Below are positions 1-13,100 of a DNA stretch of 64,000 bases, piece after piece. Source of the DNA: Phoronis australis (Eukaryota > Phoronida > Phoronidae); NCBI GenBank assembly GCA_002633005.1, contig NMRA01000068.1, positions 885,092-949,091 on the forward strand. The letters are read 5' to 3'. The translations under genes and the position numbers were made by a program. The notes under the pieces were generated by a model. It was not told the origin of the DNA. It was given only the letters and a program-made list of their open reading frames with translations, and made no database searches. How positions within the stretch are numbered: the stretch's first letter is position 1; every line of letters begins with the position of its first letter.

Positions 1-1116
1 AGTGTACTGGAGTAAGTGGTGGATGCATATTTCATGTTTCAAAATAAAATTTTCAATTCTATTCAAGCCTGCTTTCCCCAGGAAAACATGGACTAAAGAC
101 AAAACAAATGGTAATAAATTAGTTTATTAAATACTATGCTCTAGTTCAATAGATAAATTCTACATATTAAATTAATTTACAACAACGGTGGAAGTCAGCT
201 CAAATATTCAAAACAATGTAAAATTCAGTAATAGAACAGAGATTCTACAAAAACCTCATTTCAACGAAAGCCACACCACTCGATGTAAAATTTCTCTTCA
301 CTCCGTAGCGACTGCCTTGAATAAAAGCTGACTGGTGTACTATAACATCTCTGATAACAAGCTACTTTCCAATGTTTGACAATCGCACCAATTTGCCAAA
401 GATGACGAGCACAAAAGACAAACTTTTCGTAAGTTCAAGCATTTATGTAAAGAATGTAAATCTTCAATGCCACAAAACTAAACTTTACCATGTGTGAGAT
501 TAATTCAGCTGTTGTAAACTCCCGGTTTTAATGCCCTACCACTTATAGACGGTATGTAAAGGTTGAGTATTCAATTCAAACAGAACTGCAGGTGGACGGG
601 GATTTGAGAATCTGTGAATACACAAGTCAACACTTAAAATGCTCAAAATATCAAACGAGACAGATTTTGACAAAAACATGAGCAGTGGGTAATGAATATT
701 GAGAGTGGAAGTGTCACATTTGACAAATATTGAACAATTGTACATAATTTTGCCTGTTAAGAAATATTTTTAATGACAACATCACTGCACCTTCTCATTC
801 CTAATCCCTTATTTGTAACAAAAAATCATTTCCCACAGTTTTAACCCGTAATGTGCTGTTCTGATGCAATACAACCAAAACATTGGACAACGTATCTTTC
901 CATGCACCCACAGGCCCGGTCCAAAACATCAAATTGTCAGAACGAAATTGGTGCACGGAATCCACACGAGTCGATGTGAACACAGCTAAAACAACATACA
1001 AGTATACTACCACCCCAATTCTGGAGTACACTTCTTGACCTTTAACACTATTTTCTTCAACTTATAAGTTTGTTGACCACCAATACCTTGTGACTTGGTA
1101 TTTGATGGTTGGGAAC
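1..1116. other. SUCLA2 3' flank / 3' UTR
   Basis: This is the sequence downstream of the SUCLA2 stop codon in the minus orientation. No coding exon is recognisable on either strand. A minus-strand AATAAA (TTTATT on the plus strand) occurs near 123-128, about 1 kb past the stop, and could be the poly(A) signal, but nothing else supports that choice. Confidence 0.4.
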
Positions 1117-1191
1117 CTATAGTGGCAACTCAAACTGGACATGTACGGCAGCTTCACGAGCAAGGCTCATTATGTTGGACAGCTTCACCAC
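1117..1191 (-). CDS. SUCLA2: SUCLA2 exon 11: C-terminus and stop
   Basis: The exon encodes [20 protein letters not shown] plus ELPL and TAG. The C-terminus ends at the same place as vertebrate SUCLA2, confirming completeness. Confidence 0.94.
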   Translation of the reverse strand: MVKLSNIMSLAREAAVHVQFELPL

Positions 1192-4100
1192 CTGAAATGA
1201 AGAGATAAGCAATTTAATTAGTAGTTGTGGAACAAACCCACACTGTGTACTGGCAATAAGAACACAGTGCTTTGTCATCATCAGTGATGGTTGGAACAAA
1301 TGGTAACAATTTCGTGCAAACTTAACACATAAATCCATTGTTTTGGCTCCAAAACCATGATGTTCATCTGTCATTGACATCTGCTAAGCTGTTCAAAGCG
1401 GTGTGCTGTTGCATCCAAGGGCACCAAACAATTGCATATACTTGCACCGAATTATCCGAACAAGCAATAGTATTATACCTACAAGCTACATTTATTATGA
1501 AGATAATTTTATGCTCAGGCAAATCATTCAAAAGGTTTGTGCGAATGAGTTGTATATTGCAATAATTGCTAACCACCCACGAGTAAGAGAAAGCATCGTG
1601 TGATCAAAAGGCGTATCACATGACTGGTTATATTCCAACAGACGATGTGAGAGCTGCTGAGACACATTAACGCACGACCGATTCTGTATCGCGAGTGGCT
1701 ACCTTATGATTCATGATCTATGTGGAAGATTCAGTGATTGGTGCGTAAGATTGTCTGCTACCCTTGACATATCAGTTATGAAAACTTGAAAACAATCTCA
1801 AATCATTGCCTCTCTTGCCCATAAGCACTGTCACCTAAAAGACAACCCATAAAGATCGTAAAACGCTCTCCAGTGCCAGGACAGCACGGGTTGAGTTTTG
1901 AAACAAACTGAGCAACTGAAGCATTCAATGATTGGGAAAATACTTAACCATCTTAGCTGCCTCATCAAGATTATCACATGGCAGTATCTTCAAATCTGAG
2001 GCAGCCATTAAGGCTTTAGCATCTTCTACTCGAGTACCTGAAAAATAGCACAAATTTCCATAACGTGACAGATGACTTCTTCAGTGTCGAAGACAAATTT
2101 TAGAAACGAGACAAATTGCCTCCACTTTCACTCCTCATCTCTCCAATTGTGCCACTAATCAACAATTATAGAGACTTCCACTCCCCTTCAATTGTAGAAC
2201 TTTTGACCCCGAGTGTCACAATTCATAAATAATTCAGCTTCAACATAAGCCGTTGGTTCAGCCTTAGTGACTGGCATGCGCAGTGTCAGCGTAAAGAAAC
2301 TGGTGGCTATCATAAAAACTGAGTTCTGTGCTTGTGCTGCGAAGGTCAAACTTGATGTACTTTTGAAGTTGACCGAGCCTCATTCCACTTATGACTTCTA
2401 GACATGTGCATAGACATCGGTATCTTAGCAAGCAAACTGTCTACTCTAAAGGTGAAGCCCTCCAACACTAGATTGCCTATGGGAGTGGGCAGGTGTTTGA
2501 GCACACAAGCAACCTGCTAATGTACTCCTGTAATGCAAGACTAATGAGTACACATGAAATACTTGTATACAGATCCACTAATGCCAGAAAAGTGGTAACT
2601 ACAAAAACAAACACTAACTACTACATGGGTGCAAATGTGTACACGCATGTATTCAGCAGATTGAGAACAAACCTTGTAAAATACAGAAAAATTGAGTCAA
2701 GTACTGGAATTGGCTTTCTTGAGTTAGCGATGTTGCGTCCGTCTGTTACGGATTTCAGCTTGGGTAGTGATGTTATTATCGTTATGGCCAATAGGTGGCG
2801 TTTTAACCAGCATCGAGGTCAGGACACTATCACATAAGTGTGACAGATGGAACCTTAATCCACCTCGTTTATTCAGAGAGGGGCTCACAATGCGTTCATG
2901 GAGAGCTTCTTTGGCACCCCTTCTGAACCAATCTTCCTCACAGTCTAGGATAGTTACTTCATAAGCATTAAAATTATGTCCAGGGGCGCATAGGTGGCTA
3001 AAAATAGTGTCCCCATAACTAGGGCGATGATGTAACGTATGCATTTTTTAAGGACTGTTTCGTTTTACCTATATAGCTGTCTGAGCACTGGGGGTCCTTA
3101 CACTGAATACCATAGACTATACACGATTTATTACCCGCAGGAGTCTTGTCCTTGACATCAACCAGCTGGTTGCGGAGAGAATATAATGGTTTGTGGATGA
3201 TAGAAATGTCAAACTGTTAAGACGTGTCCTCTTGAGGAGGTCAAACAATCCCTGAACGTATGGAATCAACACACGAGTAGAAGATTCACAGTGGTGGTTG
3301 CCTGAGTGTTGACGTATCACAACCTGGGTGTGATTTGCACTTTGATCCACAGAGCTAACACCATCATTTGTGATCCTTTGACCATTTCTGAGGAACTGAA
3401 TTACACAAAGGATACTCTTGGCAAATGGGGTTCATGTTGGTCGGTCACCAAAGCAGAAAGATGGGAGAGGAAAAGAGTCAACACTCGGCCAACCACCACT
3501 GCGAATCCCTCCCCCTGTGTTGATTCTATACATTCAGGACATTTAAACAGTTTGGCATTTCTCTCATCCAAAAACTGTTCAATTCCCTCTGGAGCCAACT
3601 GGTTAATGTCACGGGCAAGACTCCTAAGGGTAATTAATAACGTGTAGTCTATGGTGTTCAGTGTAAGGACTCCAGTGCTCAGACAGCTATTTAGTTGAAA
3701 CAAAACAGTCCTTAAAAATGTGTATGTCACAACATCGTCGCCCTAGTTATGGGACACTTATGACTTTGCTATTTTTTCCACCTATGCGCCACTGGACATG
3801 ATTTTAATACTGATGATGTCACTATCCTAGACTGTGAGGAAGATTGGTTCAGAAGGGGTGTCAAAGAAGCTAGACGAACGCATCGAGAGCCCCTCTCTCA
3901 ATACACGAGGTGGATTAAGGTTCCATCTGTCACACTTATAGGATAGTGTCCTGATCTCGATGCCGTGTTGTCTGGTTAAAATGCCACCTATTGGTTAGCA
4001 ATAATAACAGGACTAGCCAAGCTGAAGTCCATGAGAGACAGATGCCATGTCGCTAACTCAAGTAAGCAAATCCCAGTATTTGATTCAATTTCTCTATATT

Positions 4101-7100
4101 TTGTTACCTAAACTGGATGTCTCAAAACTTTCATGCTTTTAACAAACCTTGTAGTCGGACAACAATGGGTATGGTTAGATGGAGCTGATTAGCAGCCTCT
4201 ATAATTCCTTGGGCTATGACGTCACATCTCATTATGCCCCCAAAGATATTGACCAAGATAGCGTGAACCTACAACAGAACATTTTGTTTACCTGACATTC
4301 ATTTTTTGTTAGGAAAAACAGGTGAGTTTCAATCATCAAAATCACATTACATAAATATGTTTACGGATGATATGTTAACTTTCATGTGCTGTCATTGTTT
4401 ATCTCACCACCTACTAAAGCTGTCAATCACTGATAGTGGTCTTCAAGCAGCTACAAGTCTGCCTTCCATCACAGAACCAACTTTTGATTAACACCCTTAC
4501 CATTATGAAATTGGTCTCGAATTGTTCTTTAGACAAATTAAAAGGGGATTTCTGAGGTTTGAAAGAACTGGTAGTTTGCTATTGGTTGAGATGAGGCTCA
4601 CAAGGTGGCATGTCATGGCGTGTTATTTTGTGTAACAAGCATAATCTCAGATTTTCAAAAATCCAAAAATAATTTCTCATCTGAGTAAGGAACTAGTTGA
4701 GACCAGTTTTATTGTGGTAATTGGTGTAAAAGAAAAGTTCACTTCTTGGATGCAATGTGGGATGATAGCCACGTATGTATGTATGTATGTAATAAAATGT
4801 ATGTATGTATGTATGTATGTATGTATGTATGTACGTATGTAAGCATGCACGTATGAACACAAAACATAAAGTAATAACTAATTAAGAGTAATGCAGAGCG
4901 CCAATATGCACTAAACAATGGTGCATCAAAGAGTGATTCTTATCTTTGAACAAAAAATTCCGTACAAATCTTACACTAGGGGATGCAATGCTAGTCATAA
5001 GAAAACTGGCAAATGCAGTTGTCTACAAACTGATAAGCAGATTGCGACATGACACACTGGTACAGCGTTGGTGTGCGCCAAAGTTTATGAACTGCAAAGT
5101 CCACATTCACGTCATGAATATCCTTAGGCAGTTAGAGAAGTGAATGCAAAAAATAACGACTGGGAGGTGCACCACTAGTTGAATAATCTGTCATTACCTC
5201 CCTCATAGGACCATGTTAAATGTCACAAAGATACTAAGAATGGTGCAAAAAATACAACTATCACTAGATGGCACAGCAGTTGACAAATTTGTCATGATTA
5301 AACTTCATGTAGCTCATTGCCTCCTTATTGGAAATGCACCTACCATTTTTTAAGAAGCCCCTTTTATCCGTTAAACAAATAAAGAGCTGACACCGGAAAA
5401 TGCAATGTCAAAAACAAAATGTCCACATGGAAAAAACCAGTATGTCTGAAACTTTAAGGGCAGTACCGTTTCCTTGCCAGGAACACATCTGCTAACTTCA
5501 TAAAAACCCAACAAATGACTTGCAGATACTGAGGCTAAATTTCACGAAGATCCTGAAAGGTGTTTGGATGATACAGCCAGATTCTGAACAGAAAAGATGG
5601 CAGTACACGCTCACAAGTGTGGGTGGATAAAAACCAACAACAAAATAATGAGGTCAACTAAGCCATGCTCTTCTTAGCAGGAACACAACAACCAAATTCC
5701 ACAATTACCCTTTAGAGAACTTAGTATATATTGGGTCAGGTGCAAAAAATAAAACAATCACTAGGGGGCTAAGGAATAGTCCGAATCATCCAAAAATTGA
5801 TGTCAGCCAACGTCTCCTGTCTCCACTTCAAACATATGTCACATTTCCCAACGATCATTCACCAAAGTAAATATTGAGGCAAAAATATGCCACCAGGGAA
5901 ATAGCAGTTTGAACCGATAATCAATTTCAGTCACATTCTCATCAATAGGAACACATCCATCCTATGTCAGGACAACAATTTGGAAGAGGAGGATACTAAA
6001 AAACTGCACTGAAATAAAATTGCCACTAGACAGAGTGCACTGCAGAATTTGGCTCAATTTGAACATTTATGGATGCCATCATCTCTTTAATAGGATGCAA
6101 TTACTGTATCTAACAAATGACATAAAAATCCGTCAAGGAAGATGGCAGATATAGGTACATATGATTCACCAAATATATCAAGTCTGCTTTTGAACTTGTA
6201 AACCGTCTCATTTATGGTACATATGAGTTGAGTAGTTAAAGTAACTACCGTGATAAGCCCAACTGGGCTGGGTACTTATCTTTCATATGAATGTTATATC
6301 TATTACTGTTTGAATTAGTTGTAATAGTCACTATAATAAATACATACAATACAATACGATACGATACAATAAACCTGCATAGCAGTTGTCGAATCTCTTC
6401 AAAAGTTGGGAAGACATGTCCTCAAATTTCATGAAGGGGTGTTGTAGATAGGGAAGTGGATGTGGGACGCTGAGACGGTGGATACGAGAAAGTGAAATGA
6501 TGGCAATGTGAACCCACATTACATAAATGTTAGCACACAAAAGTTGGACAAAAATCCAGTTGTTTGACTCACATTTTTATCTGATGTAATGAGTTTAAAT
6601 GCACCAGTTACTTGCTGCGCAGTAGCACCACCACCAATATCAAGGAAGTTTGCAGGTGAACCACCGTGCAGTTTAATGATATCCATTGTAGCCATGGCCA
6701 GGCCAGCACCATTTACTGAAATAAGAAAACGAGTCAATAAACAAATTACAATGCAGCCATGAGATACTGATCTTCATGACCAATTAATATTCATTGCAGT
6801 CACCTTGGCAATTTTTGTCATTTCTTGTCATTAAGAAACCATACACTATACCAAGGCATACTGATGTTGGGAATAGCCAATAAACATCACTACAAACGTG
6901 CCTTCTCTCTGAAGAACTCACTTTAGATTGCAACCTCTTACCATCAGATAACAAGTCGTTTCTTGGCCACTGGAAAACTAACAGTTTATTGAGACCATGT
7001 ATATCAGTTTGTTGTTGCTAGAGATTAGGCTCAATTTGGCTCAACATAATGTCACTCTGTGCACTAAGCATGTGCTCAAGCAATATCAGTTCTTCTCAAC

Positions 7101-10100
7101 CCAGATATCACTTTTAATCTCAGTAATGAACAACAGAAGACCACATGAAAATTACAAAAAATCATCATATACAGTCCAATACATTCCAGACACAACAGCC
7201 AACATTTTGACAGACATAACTTCATCAAAACACAGCATGTTCTCTACTGAGTATGAAGGTCGTTCAATAAGTTTTCGGACTCATCCAGAAAACAACGAGA
7301 TAGCAAATAATTTTGACTTTTATTTTTCAATATAATTTCCCGTTACATCAATGCATTTCTTCCATTTGTGCTCCAGTTTTACAATGCCTTCGTAAAAGCA
7401 ACTTTTGTCGAGCCCTCAAAATACTACTCCACTGCACTCATGACGTCATCATCAGTCACATAATGGCGTCCACGCAGGTAGGCCTTCAAATGTGGAAACA
7501 AATAAAAATTAGACGTGGCCAGGTCTGGAGAATAGGCGGGGTGCGGAAGGATTTCAAAGCCACATCTAGTTGGTTCAGCCACCGCAACTTGGGCAGTATG
7601 GGCAGGTGCATTGTCTTGAAGCAACAGCATTCCATCCAGAAACTTCCCGCGTCTTTTTTCCTTGATTGCTTTTATGAGTTTTTCTTTTATGTTCACTTAG
7701 TGATAACTAAACCGTTTCAATGATGTTTTTCATTTTAAAATTGTTCCAATTAATACTACAGGTACTCCAATATTGTCCGCATTTGTCGCGATTCTACTCG
7801 AAGATTCCTTTGACAGGGAATTCTCAGAGTATGCATGACAAGGGAGATAAGTCTTTATTTTGATACATAAACGAGTCGACAAATACGGATTGTCTCATCT
7901 ACAAGGATTATAATTACCATTTTTAAGAACTTAGTCCTAACTGCTACAAAACTCATTCAAATTACAACAATGACAAAACGTTTTCCTGCGGTTTAATTGG
8001 CGCGGATACGAACCGATATGATCTCGCGAGATCAAGCCTAATCACCCGTTTTTCGCGGTATTTTGTAAATGTGATGTGCCATATGTGAAAGACTAGTCGC
8101 CAAATGACTAGAGCGACATCTTTTGTGAAAATGAATGGTAACTTCAAGCAACACCCAGTCTGATTACGAGGCATTTGATGCAAGTCCTAACTGTTTAAAA
8201 TTAGTTATAAATGTATAATGATATTCAAATATACTTTAAAATGCACTTGGAATTATTTTTTGGAAAATTGCTTGCTTCATTGGCTTGCTTCATACTGTGC
8301 TGTCAACCTGAGATTGAGAGTGTGATGACACGATACTCTGCCCTTAATATCTATCTTATCACTCACTCGAATGACTGTGAGTGCATTTATTATCAGTGGC
8401 AGGGAGATTAGAAACTCTGTGATGACTATGGAGTATTTACTACATACATATTTCAAAATTTAAAAATTTTGTGATTTTTTTCTGTAAATTACCTCACAGG
8501 GGAAAGTGAATTACTCTGTACTGGACGTTGCGACACGGTACTTTAGTCTGGAACTGTTTAAAAGACATTTCTGACGAGCTTTCGTGTTCCATGCCTCTTT
8601 AAGGAAAGTGAAGGCTGTAAACTGATTTACCTGCACACCTTAATTCACAGCAATAAATAAGAATCAGCACCATTTTAAGGTTTACATTAGCAAAGCTATA
8701 CCTAAACAGCCTATGTCACCATCCAGGCCGATGTAGTTTAGATTCAGCTGGTTTGCTTTGACATCTCTCTCATCCTCTTGAGCCCAGTCACGCTTTTCAA
8801 ATAAGTCTCCGTGTCGAAATTCTGCATTGTCGTCAAAGTTGATCTTGCAATCCATGCAGTACACTAAAATATGTTTTATCAAGTTCATCACTAAGAATAA
8901 ATTGATATTGAAACAGTGAGTTATGTAAGTGTTCCGAAATATTCTTCCATCTAAATTTGCCTCAGCAATTTTTTTTCTATAACTCGCTTTGATCAACGAG
9001 AAACCATTCTGTAATGATGTTTGGTGGACACTTGAAAGCAATGGGAGACTTTTACTATTGGCAATCTCTAGAGTAAAGAGTGCGAGGAAGCGACATCTAC
9101 TTGATTCCAACTCTGATTTGGTGGGTTGAAATTCACTGCTACATAAAACGGTTCATTAATTTCAACAGAGGAAAAATCTCACTCTTCCATTTTTGATTAG
9201 GTTAACTTCACCAATTGGCTGGGATCGAAATACTATAGCTTTATCAGTTGCAACCACCGACTATACAGCTGTGAATTCTTCATCGCAATTGGAAATATCC
9301 CATGATATCCTTCATCTCTGGATAGCTCAATATGTTTGCAATTAGTATATCCCAAGACACATCAGTGAAAATTTGCCGGCATTATGATTGCAGGAAAGGC
9401 ATTAAATACCATTTACACCCTTAGGTTGAAACATCCCATCGGAATTACAAGTGATCTGTAGGTAGCACTGAATACCTGTCTACCAAAGACGTCATAGTGA
9501 ATTTAAATAAGATGCAGCTATTTCGAAAGTCAACTATTCCACTCACTCTGCAGAACATGCCAACATGTTATACTAAATCAATAAGTAACTTACTCTCTTA
9601 CCAACAGTATTTAAACATTCAACTCCTTAACTATTACCTTGTCCATCGGCAGATTCACATAAAGGGTTGATTTCCACTAACGTCGCATCATGCTTGATAA
9701 AAATATCATATAGTTTCAGAAAGTAATCTGCAGCCTGAAAACAAATACCATCCATTTAACTACAAGTTTGGAGGTACAAGACAAATACCATCCATTTAAC
9801 TACAAGTTTGGAGGTACAAAACAAATACCATCCATTTAACTACAAGTTTGGAGGTACAAAACAAATACCATCCATTTAACTACAAGTTTGGAGGTACAAG
9901 ACAAATACCATCCATTTAACTACAAGTTTGGAGGTACAAGACAAATACCATCCATTTAACTATAAGTTGGAGGTACAAGACAAATACCATCCATTTAACT
10001 ACAAGTTTGGAGGTACAAGACAAAATACCATCCATTTAACTACAAGTTGGAGGTACAAGACAAATACCATCCATTTAACTACAAGTTTGGAGGTACAAGA

Positions 10101-13100
10101 CAAAAGGGTCACTGGCTTATGTTGGTTAGTGCGTTCAAACAACCTTTATTTGCTTCATTGACGTAAACATGATTAAATTGACTTGAACAAAATAATATGG
10201 AAATCCAGGTCTGGATTATTTTTAATAAAAATAAAAACCTGAAAACCAACACAAAAATACAGACAATCAAATTAAAAGATTACAATGATCAGCACTTAAG
10301 ATGAAGAGTGACTTCTGGACAATGTTAAAATTGGTCTACTGACAGGAATTCTATGAAGTTTTATGCTTCGATGCATCCATTCTCCAAAATGCAGATAAAA
10401 CGGGCTTTCTTAGGGACATTACCTCAGAGTCTATACTCACAACAAAAATTCAAACTGTAAACCAGGTTACTTTTACCATACAACATGCCCCAACCTTGCA
10501 ATACCATGATACAATATGAATTTCATTCCAAGACCATTCAACAGGGCCCCAGCAAAATGACCTAAATCTAAGGAGTCACATTTTGTTCGCACTTCAGAAG
10601 CGTGTGCAACAGAGTGAGCGCCCGCTAGCGTGTACTCCCGAACACAAGGAACAGCTCCCGAACAGCTGTGAGCGCTCACTGTGCGATCCAGTATGGCGAC
10701 TCTGAAGCAGATTGTGTTGAACGTCCTAGCCGATGAGCTTAACACTAACAGTCCTTCCTATGGCGTACTGAGCGATAAATATGATTAATCTTAGCCAATA
10801 TTAATATCGGCAGCCCAAGACAACAACTGTGAAGGCTTTGGAACGACAAGAATCGAAAATTACGTCTAGGAAACTGTTCCTCGCTACAGCGACCCACAAT
10901 TTAAGTCGCAGTTTCGTATGAGTCGGTCAACTTTTGAGGTTAGTTTTTGTGTTGTAGAACCATAATGGTTTCATATGTTGCAGACGTGAAGCCTTCGCAG
11001 GACGCCATCTTGGAAATCTAAGCAAACATGCTCTCGAGGTTGTTGGCGAGCGCTCGCGAGCGCTAACGTAAAGACAGCTGCTCAGGACGAGGGCGCTCAA
11101 ATCGCTCGCGGGCGCTCACTCTATTGAACACGCTTCAGGTTTGCAACTCTAATGATTGAAAAACATCCCATCAAAATACTTGTTGTTAATCCAGGGCTGC
11201 TTTCCATCGACACAAGAATTTTGTAAGTATACCTACTGTGGTGATGAGCTTTGCTTGTAATGCATAGCAATACCTCACAGACGTATGGGATCTCACTTAT
11301 TTGCAAGAAACATGGTCTATGGACCACAGCCTGGTCGAATGACAACTTGGTGCGCTTGAATGAACTGTGCAAATTTCACAAGAAAAAATGTTGTGGCTTA
11401 TTCTGTTTACGCATTAAAGAGTTAGTTAGCATAAAATACCAACCCTCTAAATACTCCAAATTAGTTTGAATTTCCATTACCAGACGACTTCAGATTGCTC
11501 CAGTGGAAAAAATCTATAAGCCACACGATACATCATGCCTGTCACTTCGTAGGTAAACTAAGCCAGGATTTGGCTCTTCAAACTACGAGAAAAGATCAAT
11601 TCTTTTGAAAAATACATTTGTTGTAGTGTAAAAAGAGTCAATGGCTGATTATAGTCTCTGTATATGTAAATTTCAAGAATGCGTTTACAGAATAGAATGA
11701 AACCAGTAACGACCATAACCAAACCTCTGGAAATCGAATAGGAGGAAATTGAAACCAAAACAAGAGAAAAATTCCAAGCCCTGTTCACTTGAAAATTTTG
11801 AAAATTAGAGGGTGAACGCTTAGCAGGTCAGTGGGTGTATAATAAGTAAACTTTAAGAACTAAGGAGTGGACACTTAGGTGAGCCCAGGTGTTAAGCCAA
11901 ATGTTTACAGTATGAAATTACCTGCATGGCACATTTTTCATTCATTCCAACATCTTTGGCTAATTGGAATGCACGCTCAATAGAAAGACCTTCCTTGATA
12001 TCCACTGGCACTTTCAATATGGCGCTAGGGTTATCGCGGGCAACCTCTTCAATATTCATGCCTCCTTGTGAACTGAATATCAGTGCTGGCCCCTGTAGCA
12101 TATCAATATTCATTAAAATAAATCTTAACACAAACATAACCACTTCATATCCTGGACACTACGCTATACTCGAAGTCAATAGAAAGGGTCTAAACATTTC
12201 AAGTTGTATGCTTTGTGGCACCTCCAACCACTTTTAGGCCAATCCATGTGATGCAACCTTGAGTTCTGATTTTGAATTTTGATTACTGTACAATATTTCA
12301 CATATTTCTGGTAAAATACCTTATCCTCATTCTCATATACCGTGTAATGAGAAAAAAGATTTAGCAGAAACACCTTCATCTGCTGGAAATTCATTTACTT
12401 CATATCCAAGGTCAAAGGTTACAGAGCTATCACCCAAATCGAATCTGCTGCTTCGCTTGTGCACTTCCCACAATTCACAGTCCTTTCATTTGCCGATTCC
12501 CCATAAGACTGAGTTAATGCACGGAGTCTGGCATATCACGAACACAGCAAGTTGTGAAAAAAGATAAATCCTAACCTGCATTAATTCAGTTTCACCGGTA
12601 ATCTGACGTTTCACTGATTAGACCTCATGCTCACACTTTAACCACAGATACTCGATTTCTATTCTGCATTTCGTACTTGGTTTCTTTCAGTCTCCCCTGC
12701 ACAAGGTTTGGCATGTGTTGTGTACTAGTACTATAGACCTATTTAATAGGTAATTGGTAAACTCCTCCTTTAACCAAGTTTCACTCGAATCATTCGTCAA
12801 CTGACTTTACAAAATTAGCGATAAATAAGTTAATTACACACTGCAAATTCAGTTGACAATGCGAGTTAATGTTCAAATAGCGAACATAGTTACCGCATGA
12901 AGGTCATTAAATTTAAAGTTTGACACACTCTTAATAACAAAAAATCATTCAACAAAAATACAAAAAGGATACAAGTTCCAGAGTAGTATCACCACTAGCA
13001 TGAAACAACCACTACATCCGTTCATCACAACCACTACGTCTCTCCATCACAACCAAACAATAAAGATGTCAGTCTTACAGTCAACAGTAATTATCCACTT

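Noticed and set aside
8682-9110. 142-codon frame taken as one exon
   Set aside because: Only 8702-8863 matches SUCLA2. The rest is intron read-through, ended by a good acceptor at 8864.
9741-10099. CRISPR array
   Set aside because: The 40-bp units are contiguous with no unique spacers and lie in a eukaryotic intron; it is a minisatellite.
9928-10161. Repeat-containing 77-codon frame
   Set aside because: Translation of the 40-bp intronic minisatellite.
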